From positions 1-57,094 of the forward strand of contig JAKFXX010000022.1 in NCBI GenBank assembly GCA_021731145.1: 57,094 nt of DNA, read 5' to 3'. The stretch comes from Gammaproteobacteria bacterium (GTDB lineage: Bacteria; Pseudomonadota; Gammaproteobacteria; Ga0077554; Ga007554). Positions 1 through 7,341 of the stretch are shown here, in pieces (position 1 is the stretch's first letter; every line of letters begins with the position of its first letter). The notes under the pieces are model-generated. The model was not told where the DNA came from. It made no database searches and saw only the letters and a list, made by a program, of their open reading frames with translations. The translations under genes and the position numbers were made by a program.

Positions 1-97
1 GGCGGATCATCCAGCGTCCTTCGTCGCCCGTTATATCCCCACCTGCAAGAATGCGTGTGGTCAGGCTGTCGATACGCTGATAGATTTCGTTGTTCAT
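1..97 (-). CDS. bioB: Biotin synthase-like N-terminus (partial)
   Basis: Only the first 32 codons lie in the window; the gene runs off the left edge. The start ATG (97-95) has an AGGAAAAG ribosome binding site about 8 nt upstream. The peptide starts MNNEIYQRIDSLTTRILAGG and continues DITGDEGRWMIR. This resembles the leader of the clostridial-type biotin synthase BioB ('...ADKILAGGEIT..EAL'), before the radical-SAM cysteine motif, which is not in view. A divergent bioB/comF arrangement is common in gammaproteobacteria, which supports the call. The assignment rests on about 30 residues plus context. Confidence 0.5.
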   Translation of the reverse strand, partial: MNNEIYQRIDSLTTRILAGGDITGDEGRWMIR

Positions 98-138
98 GGC
101 GACTCTTTTCCTGTTTGGGTATGCTATGGAGAGGCTCA

Positions 139-166
139 ATATTAACGGCAACACGATTCCTGTCAA
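139..166 (-). promoter_or_regulatory. Candidate sigma-70 promoter of the bioB-like gene
   Basis: On the minus strand a perfect -35 TTGACA (166-161) is separated by 16 bp from a -10-like TAATAT (144-139), about 40 bp before the bioB-like ATG. No full BirA operator palindrome is visible; only a GGTTGACA half-site-like string overlaps the -35. Confidence 0.4.
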
Positions 167-184
167 CCTACTGGCGGCCAAAAA

Positions 185-910
185 GTGAACAAATGGCTAA
201 ATAATATACAATCACTGCTGTTTCCGCCGATCTGCGTTATTTGCGGTGCCAAGGGTGGTCAAGGCATGGATCTCTGCGTGGGGTGCCATGAGGATCTCCC
301 CTATCAACAGCAGGCGTGCCAGCGCTGCGCATTGCCATTGCATGGCATGCACGATGATGAGGAGTCCGGCGCGGCATTATGCGGCAACTGCCTGAATGAT
401 TCTCCCGCCTACGACCGTGTTATAAGCGTGTTCACCTACGCCAGCCCCGTCGATCACCTTATCCAGGATCTTAAATTTCACCACAAGCTCCACATCGCGC
501 GTTTGCTGGGGGACATCATGGCCAGCCATCTGGCGCCACGTGTGCAAACAAGGCCCGATCTGATCATCCCGGTGCCCCTGCATAGCGCGCGTTTGCGCGA
601 ACGTGGCTATAACCAGGCGCTGGAACTGGCGCGCCCGATTGCGCGCAAGCTCCACCTCCCGATTGACTATCGCGGCTGTGAACGATTGCGCGCCACGCCT
701 GCGCAATCCGATTTGCCGGCCAAGGAACGCCCACGCAATGTAAAGGGGGTGTTCAATATCACGGGCAACTTCAAAGGACGTCATGTCGCCATTATTGATG
801 ATGTGATGACCACCGGCAGCACGGTTGAGGAACTTGCCACGGCGTTACGCAAGGCCGAGGCGAGGGCTATCGATGTGTGGGTATGCGCTCGCGCATCGTT
901 AAACGATTGA
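185..910 (+). CDS. comF: ComF family phosphoribosyltransferase-like protein
   Basis: ComF/GntX family protein of 241 aa, usual length. The N-terminus carries a zinc-finger pattern (Cys17, Cys20, Cys31, Cys34), followed by more CxxC pairs (CQRC, CGNC). The C-terminal half is a type I phosphoribosyltransferase fold with the PRPP loop DDVMTTGST at about residues 205-213 and the family motif RERGYNQ. Family members are needed for DNA uptake in competent bacteria (ComF) or use of DNA as a nutrient; the exact biochemical step is not settled. The start is GTG at 185; no better ATG precedes it in frame. It is transcribed divergently from the bioB-like gene. Confidence 0.9.
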   Translation: MNKWLNNIQSLLFPPICVICGAKGGQGMDLCVGCHEDLPYQQQACQRCALPLHGMHDDEESGAALCGNCLNDSPAYDRVISVFTYASPVDHLIQDLKFHHKLHIARLLGDIMASHLAPRVQTRPDLIIPVPLHSARLRERGYNQALELARPIARKLHLPIDYRGCERLRATPAQSDLPAKERPRNVKGVFNITGNFKGRHVAIIDDVMTTGSTVEELATALRKAEARAIDVWVCARASLND

Positions 911-920
911 CGCTGCAAGA

Positions 921-949
921 TTGGGCGTACGATGGTGTTGTGTTATTCT
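921..949 (+). promoter_or_regulatory. Candidate sigma-70 promoter of yfaZ
   Basis: TTGGGC (921-926), a 17-bp spacer, then TATTCT (944-949), 30 bp before the yfaZ start. The spacing is ideal and the -35 is weak. Confidence 0.35.
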
Positions 950-979
950 TGGAACCTATGATTAATCAAGGAGAAATTT

Positions 980-1543
980 ATGACGTTACGCCAAACCCTC
1001 GCTATTGCTCTGTTGGCCGCCAGCACCAGCGCCCTGGCGGATGCCGTGGACATCAACCTGAGCGATAAAAGCGCCCAATTGCGCTATTCCATGCCATTGG
1101 GGCGAGACAGCCTGGGGAAATCGGAATTCAATGCCGGCCTCCTCTATTCCGAAAACGGCAAGGGCATGGTTGAGGCGGGTATGCAGGTAATGAACGAGGT
1201 GGGTGCCAATCTTCCTGGCCTGACGTTAGGTGTGGGCGTCAAAGGCTTGGCCGCCTCCTTGAAAAAATACGATGCCGCCGCATTGGCGCTGGGTGGGCAG
1301 GTGCGCTTTTCACCATCGATTGCCAAGCGCCTGGGCCTGGTTGGACAATTCTATTTTGCACCGAAAATTGTAACGTTTGGTGATGCTGACCGATTTCTCG
1401 AAACGGGCCTCCGGCTGGAATATGAAATATTGCCTCAGGCAACAGCCTATGTGGGTTATCGAAAAATCAGGTTTGGCATCGAAAACAACCCGGGCGCCAC
1501 CCTTGATGAAGGCGCCAATGTGGGCGTGAAGTTCCTGTTTTAG
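980..1543 (+). CDS. yfaZ: YfaZ family outer-membrane protein
   Basis: A 187-aa protein with an N-terminal signal peptide (cleavage likely after ALA at residue 20) and alternating beta-strand sequence ending in Phe, as expected of an outer-membrane beta-barrel. The order of strands and the closing 'GANVGVKFLF' resemble the YfaZ family, whose function is unknown. The start ATG at 980 has AAGGAG at 968-973. It is probably monocistronic: a 69-bp gap with a plausible promoter separates it from comF. Confidence 0.75.
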   Translation: MTLRQTLAIALLAASTSALADAVDINLSDKSAQLRYSMPLGRDSLGKSEFNAGLLYSENGKGMVEAGMQVMNEVGANLPGLTLGVGVKGLAASLKKYDAAALALGGQVRFSPSIAKRLGLVGQFYFAPKIVTFGDADRFLETGLRLEYEILPQATAYVGYRKIRFGIENNPGATLDEGANVGVKFLF

Positions 1544-1598
1544 AAAGCTCCACGGCTTTGCCGTTGACTTGAGAACATGCTAATGGAATAGTTGGACG

Positions 1599-1940
1599 AT
1601 GCCTGTCACCACCGCCCTGATACCTGGTTATGGCGCACCACCACGGCGCGCCGATGGCGGTGTGCGGCAGATTGCCTCGTCAGCACCGGCACTGGCCCCC
1701 GCCTCAAACCGGCAGGTCCGGCAGCAAATCCCTGTTGAACAGGTGGTGGAAGGTGATTTCCTTGAAAAAAAGGACCTGTCCGGCATTAATGCCGCAAGTT
1801 TTCACCAAACACGCCGCTATACTACGCCGATGGGCGGCGAAAGCATGCTCGTGCGGCGCGCCGTGGCGGAATACTGGTCACTGTCCCTGATGGAGGGTGG
1901 CCGGGTTCCACCGCTTCACAGGATTGATGACTATGCCTGA
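1599..1940 (+). CDS. Small hypothetical protein, Pro/Ala-rich N-terminus
   Basis: A 113-aa ORF starting MPVTTALIPGYGAPP and ending RIDDYA. It has no signal peptide or membrane segment: a flexible Ala/Pro-rich N-terminal half, then a charged patch (VEGDFLEKKD) and a basic stretch. The general form (disordered head, '(V/I)xGxxLE' motif, '(I/V)DxYA' end) is one I associate with uncharacterised gammaproteobacterial proteins, so I keep it as a probable gene. Ribosome binding is weak (GGA about 6 nt upstream of 1599). An overlapping frame at 1630-1890 has no such features. Function unknown. Confidence 0.5.
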   Translation: MPVTTALIPGYGAPPRRADGGVRQIASSAPALAPASNRQVRQQIPVEQVVEGDFLEKKDLSGINAASFHQTRRYTTPMGGESMLVRRAVAEYWSLSLMEGGRVPPLHRIDDYA

Positions 1941-1998
1941 GAAGCGTCTCACCTTACCTTTTTATTTCAACTTTTTATTTCCAACGTGCGGGGGAGTT

Positions 1999-2736
1999 AT
2001 GAAAAAAAGCGGACGGATAGCAGTTGCTTTAATGATGTTGCCGACAGGTTCGGCGTTTGCCTTGGGGCCGGTGGATCTTGACGTGCAAGTGGCGGGCTGG
2101 AAGTCCAGCGTTTCGGGACAAACCCATACCAATTCCTCCCCGGACATCAACTTCAAGGATGACTTGGGACTCAAGGATCAAACCATCGCCTTTGCCCGTG
2201 CCAGACTGCATGTAATAGCCTTGGGAAATGTCTACGTCGGGTATACGCCGATCAAATATGACGCAACCAGAACGCTCTCTCAAGGCGTTACTTACGACAA
2301 CAAAATATTTGGCGCAGGCACCTCATTGCAAACAGCCGCAGAATTAAAAAGCTATGATCTGGGCTGGACGTTTACAGCGCTGGATGCAGGGGTCGTCGAG
2401 GCGGAGCTTGGCGCAAACCTGAAATACGTGGATGGCTCGGTCGCATTGACAGGCTCCTCGCAAACCGCGAGCGCCAGCTTCTCCGTCCCTGTTCCCATGC
2501 TCAAGGCCGTAGTGCGCGCCAGCGTGCCTTTTGTTAAAGCAGAGGTTGATGGCATGGGCATGGTCTATCAGGGCAACCATTTTTATGATGTCACCGCCCA
2601 GGTTAAATTGAGCCCTGTGCCGTTCTTTTATATGGCGGGCGGATACCGCTATATAGATGTAGAGCTCAAAGACGGCGCCAACAAGGCACTCATCAAAAAC
2701 TCAGGCCCATTCCTGGCGATCGGGGCGGATTTTTAG
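1999..2736 (+). CDS. TIGR04219 family outer-membrane beta-barrel protein
   Basis: A 245-aa protein. The start at 1999 is chosen because GGGGAG at 1991-1995 sits just upstream and MKKSGRIAVALMMLPTGSAFA is a classical signal peptide; a longer in-frame reading from 1897 has neither. The mature part carries the phrase 'DDLGLKDQT', a mid-protein 'KSYDLGWTFTALD' and 'ANLKYVDGSVAL', then '...MAGGYRYIDVELKD...' and a terminal Phe. These match the TIGR04219 outer-membrane protein family, of unknown function. No adjacent partner suggests a substrate. Confidence 0.75.
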   Translation: MKKSGRIAVALMMLPTGSAFALGPVDLDVQVAGWKSSVSGQTHTNSSPDINFKDDLGLKDQTIAFARARLHVIALGNVYVGYTPIKYDATRTLSQGVTYDNKIFGAGTSLQTAAELKSYDLGWTFTALDAGVVEAELGANLKYVDGSVALTGSSQTASASFSVPVPMLKAVVRASVPFVKAEVDGMGMVYQGNHFYDVTAQVKLSPVPFFYMAGGYRYIDVELKDGANKALIKNSGPFLAIGADF

Positions 2737-2795
2737 CCCTGTTGCGAACTCCGGGATGGGCCGCAGGATTGCAGGCGTGCCCCTCCCGGTTTTGC

Positions 2796-2948
2796 TTATT
2801 CGAACTGCCGAACCACCAGCGGATGAACAAGGAACGCGACGATCAGCGCCAGTATGTAATCTTTATAGGCAGCAAAGGCACTGACACCATCACCGGGGTT
2901 GGTGATTACCATCAATCCTACTATGACAGCAAATATGATTTTTAACAT
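2796..2948 (-). CDS. 50-residue membrane protein
   Basis: A small protein of 50 aa, read directly from the minus strand. The start ATG (2948-2946) is preceded by CTGGAG 7 nt upstream and the stop TAA is at 2798-2796. It begins MLKIIFAVIVGLMVIT, a hydrophobic segment, then a short polar turn (NPGDGVS), then AAYKDYILALIVAFLVHPLV, a second hydrophobic segment, and ends RQFE. This predicts two short membrane spans. Two hydrophobic spans, a proper ribosome binding site and a stop in open intergenic DNA argue that it is real. I do not recognise the family. It is convergent with the TIGR04219 gene and divergent from the Nudix fusion. Confidence 0.65.
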   Translation of the reverse strand: MLKIIFAVIVGLMVITNPGDGVSAFAAYKDYILALIVAFLVHPLVVRQFE

Positions 2949-3137
2949 TTTCGACTCCAGGGATAAAAAGTTAGGTTAAGTTGTTTCCGTGGAGTCTATA
3001 GTGCCAAGAGTCGAAGGCTTTTGCTGTGCGGGGCGTATCACTATAGTTGTGAACTGTGACGCAAAATGACAACAAGTGTCCTTTTTGGGCATAAAAATCC
3101 TCTTTTCAAAACACTTATTGCTACTGCTTAACCCGCC

Positions 3138-4124
3138 ATGCCATCCCCTAAGATTCAACACGTCGCCGCCGCCGTTGTATTTAACAGTGCAGGCGAGGTG
3201 CTGCTGGCGTTGCGCCCGCCCGAGGCACATCAAGGCGGATTGTGGGAGTTTCCCGGCGGCAAGGTTGAGGCGGGTGAAGACATACAGCGCGCCCTTGCGC
3301 GTGAGCTGCATGAGGAACTGGGCATCACCGTCGAGGCCGCCCGCCCGCTGATCCGGGTGCGCCACGATTACCCGGACAAATCCGTGCTGCTCGATGTATG
3401 GCGCGTCGATGCCTTTGCCGGGCAACCGCATGGCCGTGAGGGCCAACAGATCGAGTGGGTTGCACCGGAGCACCTGCTGGAGCGCGCCTACCCGGCTGCG
3501 AACTGGCCTATCGTGACCGCCGTGCGCCTGCCCTCCCTTTATTTGATCACGCCTGAGCCGCGCAACGGGACGGCTGATTTTCTCCGCGCGCTCGAACAAT
3601 CCCTGCGCGGCGGCCGTTCCGGCGAATCGCTGCACGGCAGCATCCGGCTGGTGCAATTGCGTGTAAAGACCCTGGCGGGTGATGATTATAAACGCCTGGC
3701 AGAGCAGTCGCTGCACCTGTGCCGCCGCTATCAGGCGCAACTGATGCTAAACGCCCCTCCTCAGCTTGCACAGGAGCTGGGTGCTGATGGAGTACACTTG
3801 GATAGCACGCGCCTGATGACACTGGATGAACGTCCGCTGACCCGGGACCTGTGGGTCGCCGCCTCCTGCCACAACGCCACAGAACTGGCCCATGCCTGCC
3901 GCATCGGCGTTGATTTTGCGGTGGTCTCACCCGTGCTGGAAACCGCCAGCCATCCAGGTGCGCAGACCTTGGGATGGACCGGGCTGCGCGCGCTGACCGA
4001 GCAGGCCACAGTGCCGGTATACGCACTGGGCGGGATGACACCGGGCCATCTGCTCCAGGCCTGGGCGCACGGGGCGCAAGGTATTGCGGGAATCGGGGCG
4101 TTATGGGGAAATGACTGCAACTAA
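3138..4124 (+). CDS. Nudix hydrolase (MutT-type) fused to a thiamine-phosphate-synthase-like domain
   Basis: A 328-aa two-domain protein. Residues 5-130 are a MutT-like Nudix domain with the Nudix box starting at Gly41 (GGKVEAGE, then RELHEELGI), expected to hydrolyse oxidised nucleoside triphosphates such as 8-oxo-dGTP. Residues about 134-325 form a TIM-barrel domain like ThiE/TenI (LVQLRVKTL, DGVHLDS, VSPVLET, YALGGMTP). This fusion is a known architecture in gammaproteobacteria, typically next to the secA/argJ/yacG region, as roughly here. The ThiE phosphate-binding and pyrimidine-binding motifs are altered (DGVHLDS instead of GVHLGQ), so thiamine synthase activity is doubtful. It converges with yacG. 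Confidence 0.85.
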   Translation: MPSPKIQHVAAAVVFNSAGEVLLALRPPEAHQGGLWEFPGGKVEAGEDIQRALARELHEELGITVEAARPLIRVRHDYPDKSVLLDVWRVDAFAGQPHGREGQQIEWVAPEHLLERAYPAANWPIVTAVRLPSLYLITPEPRNGTADFLRALEQSLRGGRSGESLHGSIRLVQLRVKTLAGDDYKRLAEQSLHLCRRYQAQLMLNAPPQLAQELGADGVHLDSTRLMTLDERPLTRDLWVAASCHNATELAHACRIGVDFAVVSPVLETASHPGAQTLGWTGLRALTEQATVPVYALGGMTPGHLLQAWAHGAQGIAGIGALWGNDCN

Positions 4125-4144
4125 CATATGCAGGGCAGGAACGT

Positions 4145-4342
4145 CTACTGCTTCTCCGCCTCTGAATCTTCAGCGGGCGTCTGTTCCTCGGCCGGGACGC
4201 GGTATGACTCGCTTGCCCATTCGCCCAGATCGATGAGTCGGCAGCGTTCGCTGCAAAACGGCCGCCAGCGCTGCTCCGACACCCATTCCACGGTCTTGCC
4301 GCACGTGGGGCAGGTGACAACGGTTTTTTTCAGCGGTGTCAT
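4145..4342 (-). CDS. yacG: DNA gyrase inhibitor YacG, zinc protein
   Basis: A 65-aa protein with the four zinc ligands of YacG: Cys11, Cys14, Cys30 and Cys34 (CPTC...FCSERC), then the conserved '[16 protein letters not shown]'. In E. coli YacG binds GyrB and inhibits gyrase. Its ATG overlaps the zapD stop by 4 nt (ATGA), so the two genes are translationally coupled. The C-terminal tail ([14 protein letters not shown]) is acidic. Confidence 0.93.
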   Translation of the reverse strand: MTPLKKTVVTCPTCGKTVEWVSEQRWRPFCSERCRLIDLGEWASESYRVPAEEQTPAEDSEAEKQ

Positions 4343-5130
4343 ATGGTGCAGCAGGTCAACTCAAAGTTCACATCTTCCATGGTCTGAACCGGACGCTCGT
4401 CTATCCGCTGCTCCATGAAGCGCACTGTGAAACGGTGCTTGCCGCCGCTGATCTCGGCAAAATAGGGGCTGTCCGCCGGCACGGTAACACGCACGATGTG
4501 ACATGGGGGCGTCGGCTCCAGGGTTTTTTGGAAAAAACCCGCCTCGGCGACTTCCTTCGCCGGTGGGGCGCTGTCACGGATCAGCCGCAGGATCAGGCTA
4601 ATGGATTGCGCGATAACACTGAAGGGCTTGAGCCAGCGCTCAAGCTGCTGCCTGCGCATCTCGGGGGGTTGTTGCAGCCAGTAGTGGTACGCGGGGAGAT
4701 CGAAATCGCATGTGCCACCTGGAATGCTGCTGCGCTGCCGGATGCTATTGAGAAATTCATTCTGCCGCAATTCGTGGCCGATTTGGCCCTTGCTGGCGTG
4801 CAGATGATCAATGAGTCCATCCATCTCACTGAGCAGTGAGTTTAGCCTTTGGCGATCGACACTCGGATTTTGCTCCAGCCTTTCCAATACGATAATTTGC
4901 CGCTCAAGCTCCTTCATGACCTCGGTCTTGAGATCGGCACGACTGAAGATGCTCAGCATTTCCAGGATGCTGTTAAGCGTCGCGCGGCTGTCCCATACGG
5001 AATTATTCGCCAGATGGGCATGCGCCTGTTGAAACAGGAATTCGAGCCGCAAAAAGGTGCGGATTCGTTCGTTCAGCGGTTGTTCGTAAGTGATTTTTTT
5101 CTGCACGAAGATTACCGTTTCGCTAGTCAT
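4339..5130 (-). CDS. zapD: Cell division protein ZapD
   Basis: A 263-aa ZapD (DUF1342/YacF) protein: N-terminal '[18 protein letters not shown]', a helical middle, 'STRKSS'-like surface replaced by '[16 protein letters not shown]', and a C-terminal beta domain ending in '...NFELTCC'. ZapD crosslinks FtsZ filaments by binding the FtsZ C-terminal peptide, which is intact in the ftsZ gene of this window. Upstream, a terminator separates it from coaE, so zapD-yacG is probably its own unit. Confidence 0.93.
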   Translation of the reverse strand: MTSETVIFVQKKITYEQPLNERIRTFLRLEFLFQQAHAHLANNSVWDSRATLNSILEMLSIFSRADLKTEVMKELERQIIVLERLEQNPSVDRQRLNSLLSEMDGLIDHLHASKGQIGHELRQNEFLNSIRQRSSIPGGTCDFDLPAYHYWLQQPPEMRRQQLERWLKPFSVIAQSISLILRLIRDSAPPAKEVAEAGFFQKTLEPTPPCHIVRVTVPADSPYFAEISGGKHRFTVRFMEQRIDERPVQTMEDVNFELTCCTI

Positions 5131-5204
5131 CGCCGGAGCTTAGGCACTATACCTGATAATTTAAATAAATAAACAGGGAGTGTAAAACATTAAGAATAAT
5201 AGCG

Positions 5205-5233
5205 TAAAAAAATTGCGTCGTTGCAAGACGACG
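5205..5233 (-). terminator. Rho-independent terminator after coaE
   Basis: On the minus strand, CGTCGT (5233-5228) pairs with ACGACG (5221-5216) around a short loop, followed within a few bases by seven T (5212-5206). It lies 37 bp after the coaE stop. Confidence 0.65.
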
Positions 5234-5269
5234 TCCGGCAACCGGAACCACGCCGTGCGACATGAAAAT

Positions 5270-5872
5270 CTAACCCGAATGTTTTAGATAGCGCTGGTGC
5301 AGCCCCAGGACGTGCTGGCGCAGCTCTTCAAGCCCGCCATCATTGGCAATGATATCGTCCGCTACCGCCAGACGCTGTTCCCTGCTGACTTGGGCATGGA
5401 TGATCGCAGCGATTTCGGCATCCGGCAGACCATTGCGCACTCTCACGCGGTGGTATTGCAGGTCTTCGAGGGTGTCCACTACCAGAATGCGGTCCACCAG
5501 ATCGGTTTGTCCGGTTTCCAGCAGCAGGGGGATGGAGAGAATGCAGTAGGGAGCGGCGCTTGCTTCGATATCGGCGATGCGGCGGCGCATCTCGGCGCGG
5601 ATCCGGGGATGCAGGATTTCCTCAAGCTGCTTGCGGCGCGCGGTGTCATTGAACACGATGGCGCGCAGCCGTGCCCGGTCAAGTTGTCCATCGTCACACA
5701 GGATGTCTGGCCCAAAGGCGCTGGCGATGGCCTGCAACGCCGGTTGCCCGGGGGCTGCCAGCTCATGGGCGATCTTATCGGCGTCGATGACCGGCACACC
5801 CAATGAAGCGAAGCAATCCGCCACAGTGGTTTTGCCGCTACCGATGCCGCCAGTTAAGCCGATTTTGAGCAT
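5270..5872 (-). CDS. coaE: Dephospho-CoA kinase
   Basis: A 200-aa CoaE, the last enzyme of coenzyme A synthesis (phosphorylates the 3'-hydroxyl of dephospho-CoA). The P-loop GGIGSGKTT is at residues 8-16; 'VIDADKIAHEL', 'LHPRIRAEM', 'SIPLLLETG' and 'VVDTLEDLQYHRVRVRNG' are all family hallmarks. The length is normal. In many gammaproteobacteria coaE follows the type IV pilus genes pilBCD; here nothing of that kind lies upstream. Confidence 0.96.
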   Translation of the reverse strand: MLKIGLTGGIGSGKTTVADCFASLGVPVIDADKIAHELAAPGQPALQAIASAFGPDILCDDGQLDRARLRAIVFNDTARRKQLEEILHPRIRAEMRRRIADIEASAAPYCILSIPLLLETGQTDLVDRILVVDTLEDLQYHRVRVRNGLPDAEIAAIIHAQVSREQRLAVADDIIANDGGLEELRQHVLGLHQRYLKHSG

Positions 5873-6292
5873 GGATCAAGTCTCAACACTGTTCGATTAG
5901 TTGATAAGATCAAATGAAAATCAAATGGTTACTATTACTTTTACCAAAAATCTGCGGCTATTTTTAATGGGCAGTCATCTGCCGCCATTTTCTGGCTTTT
6001 CTTATCGGTCGGCATGACCGATTTAGCTTGGCGGTGGCATACGGGATCTCGAACGCACCTCACCCTGCGGGGTGCCGCACCGCCATTGATTGGGAGGCGT
6101 ATTCGCAACACACTATTGGGCCATGAAGAAAAAAATCGAAATGCCGCGTGAAATTTCGTCCGGAAAAGGCTTGCCCGATCAGGTTTTGCGTTGCTGCGCG
6201 CACCCACTTTTCACCCCAAGGGCAGGCATTGTCACCTTCACGGTGATTACGGTGGCTTCGCGCTCGCTACGACCCCCAAGCCTGGCCGTTTG
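5873..6292. other. Gene-poor stretch upstream of the palindromic element
   Basis: No coding frame here shows a recognisable family, a good ribosome binding site or normal composition; the ORFs present are short and low in plausibility. The only structures seen are short hairpins, for example ATCGGTC/GACCGAT (6004-6022) and CACCC/GGGTG near 6062. It could hold a decayed gene. Confidence 0.4.
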
Positions 6293-6439
6293 TTAGAACC
6301 TGTTCACGATCTTGATCAAGGGATGCAGTGCAAGGCAAAATCGAACGAAAAAGCGGAGCATACACGAAGTATGTGAGCATTTTGAGTTCGATTTTAACGC
6401 CGCAATGCGCCCTTCAGCGAGATCGTGAACAGGTTCTTA
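6293..6439. repeat. 141-bp palindromic MITE-like element, copy 1, with TTA direct repeats
   Basis: The body (6296-6436) starts GAACCTGTTCACGATC and ends GATCGTGAACAGGTTC, so its termini are inverted repeats; the interior also folds back (AAAATCGAAC with GTTCGATTTT, CATAC with GTATG). It is flanked on both sides by TTA (6293-6295 and 6437-6439), which looks like a 3-bp target-site duplication. A second copy of exactly the same length lies at 48799-48939. The right-hand TTA is, on the minus strand, the TAA stop codon of bfd. No transposase is encoded, so it would be non-autonomous. Confidence 0.8.
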
Positions 6440-6631
6440 GGCGGCCATCTCCTGATCGCCTGCAATTTCGGCAAGAGCTTGGTTGAGGCAGGTCCGTGCG
6501 CAGGTGGCGCAGCGCCCGCACTGGGTGGCCACCTTTAGTTCGTCGCGCAGCCCGCGCATAGTACAGGCGCCATGCTCCACGGCGTTTTGGATATCGCTTT
6601 CGGTTACGGCATGGCAAAGGCAGATGTACAT
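6437..6631 (-). CDS. bfd: Bacterioferritin-associated ferredoxin
   Basis: A 64-aa protein, the same length as E. coli Bfd, with the [2Fe-2S] ligands at the canonical positions Cys4, Cys6, Cys38 and Cys41 (MYICLC ... QCGRCATC). Bfd binds bacterioferritin and donates electrons to release stored iron under iron starvation. A perfect TTGACA promoter with an overlapping Fur-type box lies just upstream (6664-6699), matching the known iron repression of bfd. No bacterioferritin gene is in the window. The stop codon is supplied by the flanking base triplet of the palindromic element. Confidence 0.95.
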   Translation of the reverse strand: MYICLCHAVTESDIQNAVEHGACTMRGLRDELKVATQCGRCATCARTCLNQALAEIAGDQEMAA

Positions 6632-6663
6632 GATGGATCACCCAGTGAAACAACCTAGCGCTA

Positions 6664-6699
6664 TTTATAAATGCAAATGAGAATGATTGTCAATCATTT
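6664..6699 (-). promoter_or_regulatory. bfd promoter with overlapping Fur-type box
   Basis: Minus strand: -35 TTGACA (6693-6688), an 18-bp spacer, -10 TATAAA (6669-6664). The spacer and -35 contain AT-rich Fur-like hexamers: on the plus strand AATGAG, AATGAT, then AATCAT after a 4-bp gap (about 6677-6697). Fur-Fe2+ bound here would block the polymerase. The divergent GNAT gene begins about 95 bp away and could share the control. Confidence 0.65.
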
Positions 6700-6793
6700 T
6701 TTGCTTGCGGGCCAGCGAAAAGTAAGTTGACAATTCCACACAGATATAGTAAGGATTGCTGGGGCGGCGTTGTTCACCACATGGAGGTGTTAC

Positions 6794-7300
6794 ATGGGCA
6801 GCAGATTTTTAGTCGTGGATAACAAGGATGGGGTGGACTGGGTTCGCCTGGCTGAGATCTTTAAAGATGCGCCGTTCGCCAAGAGAAATCCGCTTGATAT
6901 ACAGCGGGCTTTTGAAAACAGCTATATTTCGTGCTTTGCCTATGACGATGCCACGCTGATCGGCGCGGCGCGCGCGATTTCGGATGGAGTGTATTACGCC
7001 ACGGTGTTTGATGTCGTGGTGGCCATAGAGTATCAGGGCATGGGTGTTGGCAGGGCGTTGATGGGCGCGCTACTGGAAAACCTCCCCTTTGACAAGATTT
7101 TCCTCACGGCCCCGCCGGACAAACAAGGGTTTTATCGAAAGTTCGGGTTTTACAAACACAACAATGCCATGGGACGATACGCCCACCCTGAACAGGCCTT
7201 TGAGTACGGCGTTTTGTCACGTTGGGAGCATGCGGCTTCGCGGTATTTCTGGTGGTCAAAACCGTCTTATGAGCCGCGCCCTGATAAAAAGCCGGACTGA
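6794..7300 (+). CDS. GNAT family N-acetyltransferase
   Basis: A 168-aa acetyltransferase. The start at 6794 is preferred because GGAGG (6783-6787) lies 6 nt upstream; an upstream in-frame start at 6770 has none. The acetyl-CoA-binding motif A is 'VAIEYQGMGVGRALMGALLE' (Q/RxxGxG/A), followed by 'KIFLTAPPDKQGFYRKFGFYK', the usual GNAT motif B. The substrate cannot be told from sequence. The gene is divergent from bfd across a Fur-type site. Confidence 0.85.
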   Translation: MGSRFLVVDNKDGVDWVRLAEIFKDAPFAKRNPLDIQRAFENSYISCFAYDDATLIGAARAISDGVYYATVFDVVVAIEYQGMGVGRALMGALLENLPFDKIFLTAPPDKQGFYRKFGFYKHNNAMGRYAHPEQAFEYGVLSRWEHAASRYFWWSKPSYEPRPDKKPD

Positions 7301-7341
7301 GCTTTATCCTTATCGCAATAACCGGCAGTATGCTGCTTGGG

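Noticed and set aside
95-185. BirA operator in the bioB-like promoter
   Set aside because: Only one GGTTGACA half-site-like string is visible; the second inverted half is missing.
5941-6207. 88-aa minus-strand ORF in the gene-poor gap
   Set aside because: No ribosome binding site, no domain or sensible composition, and no support from neighbours.
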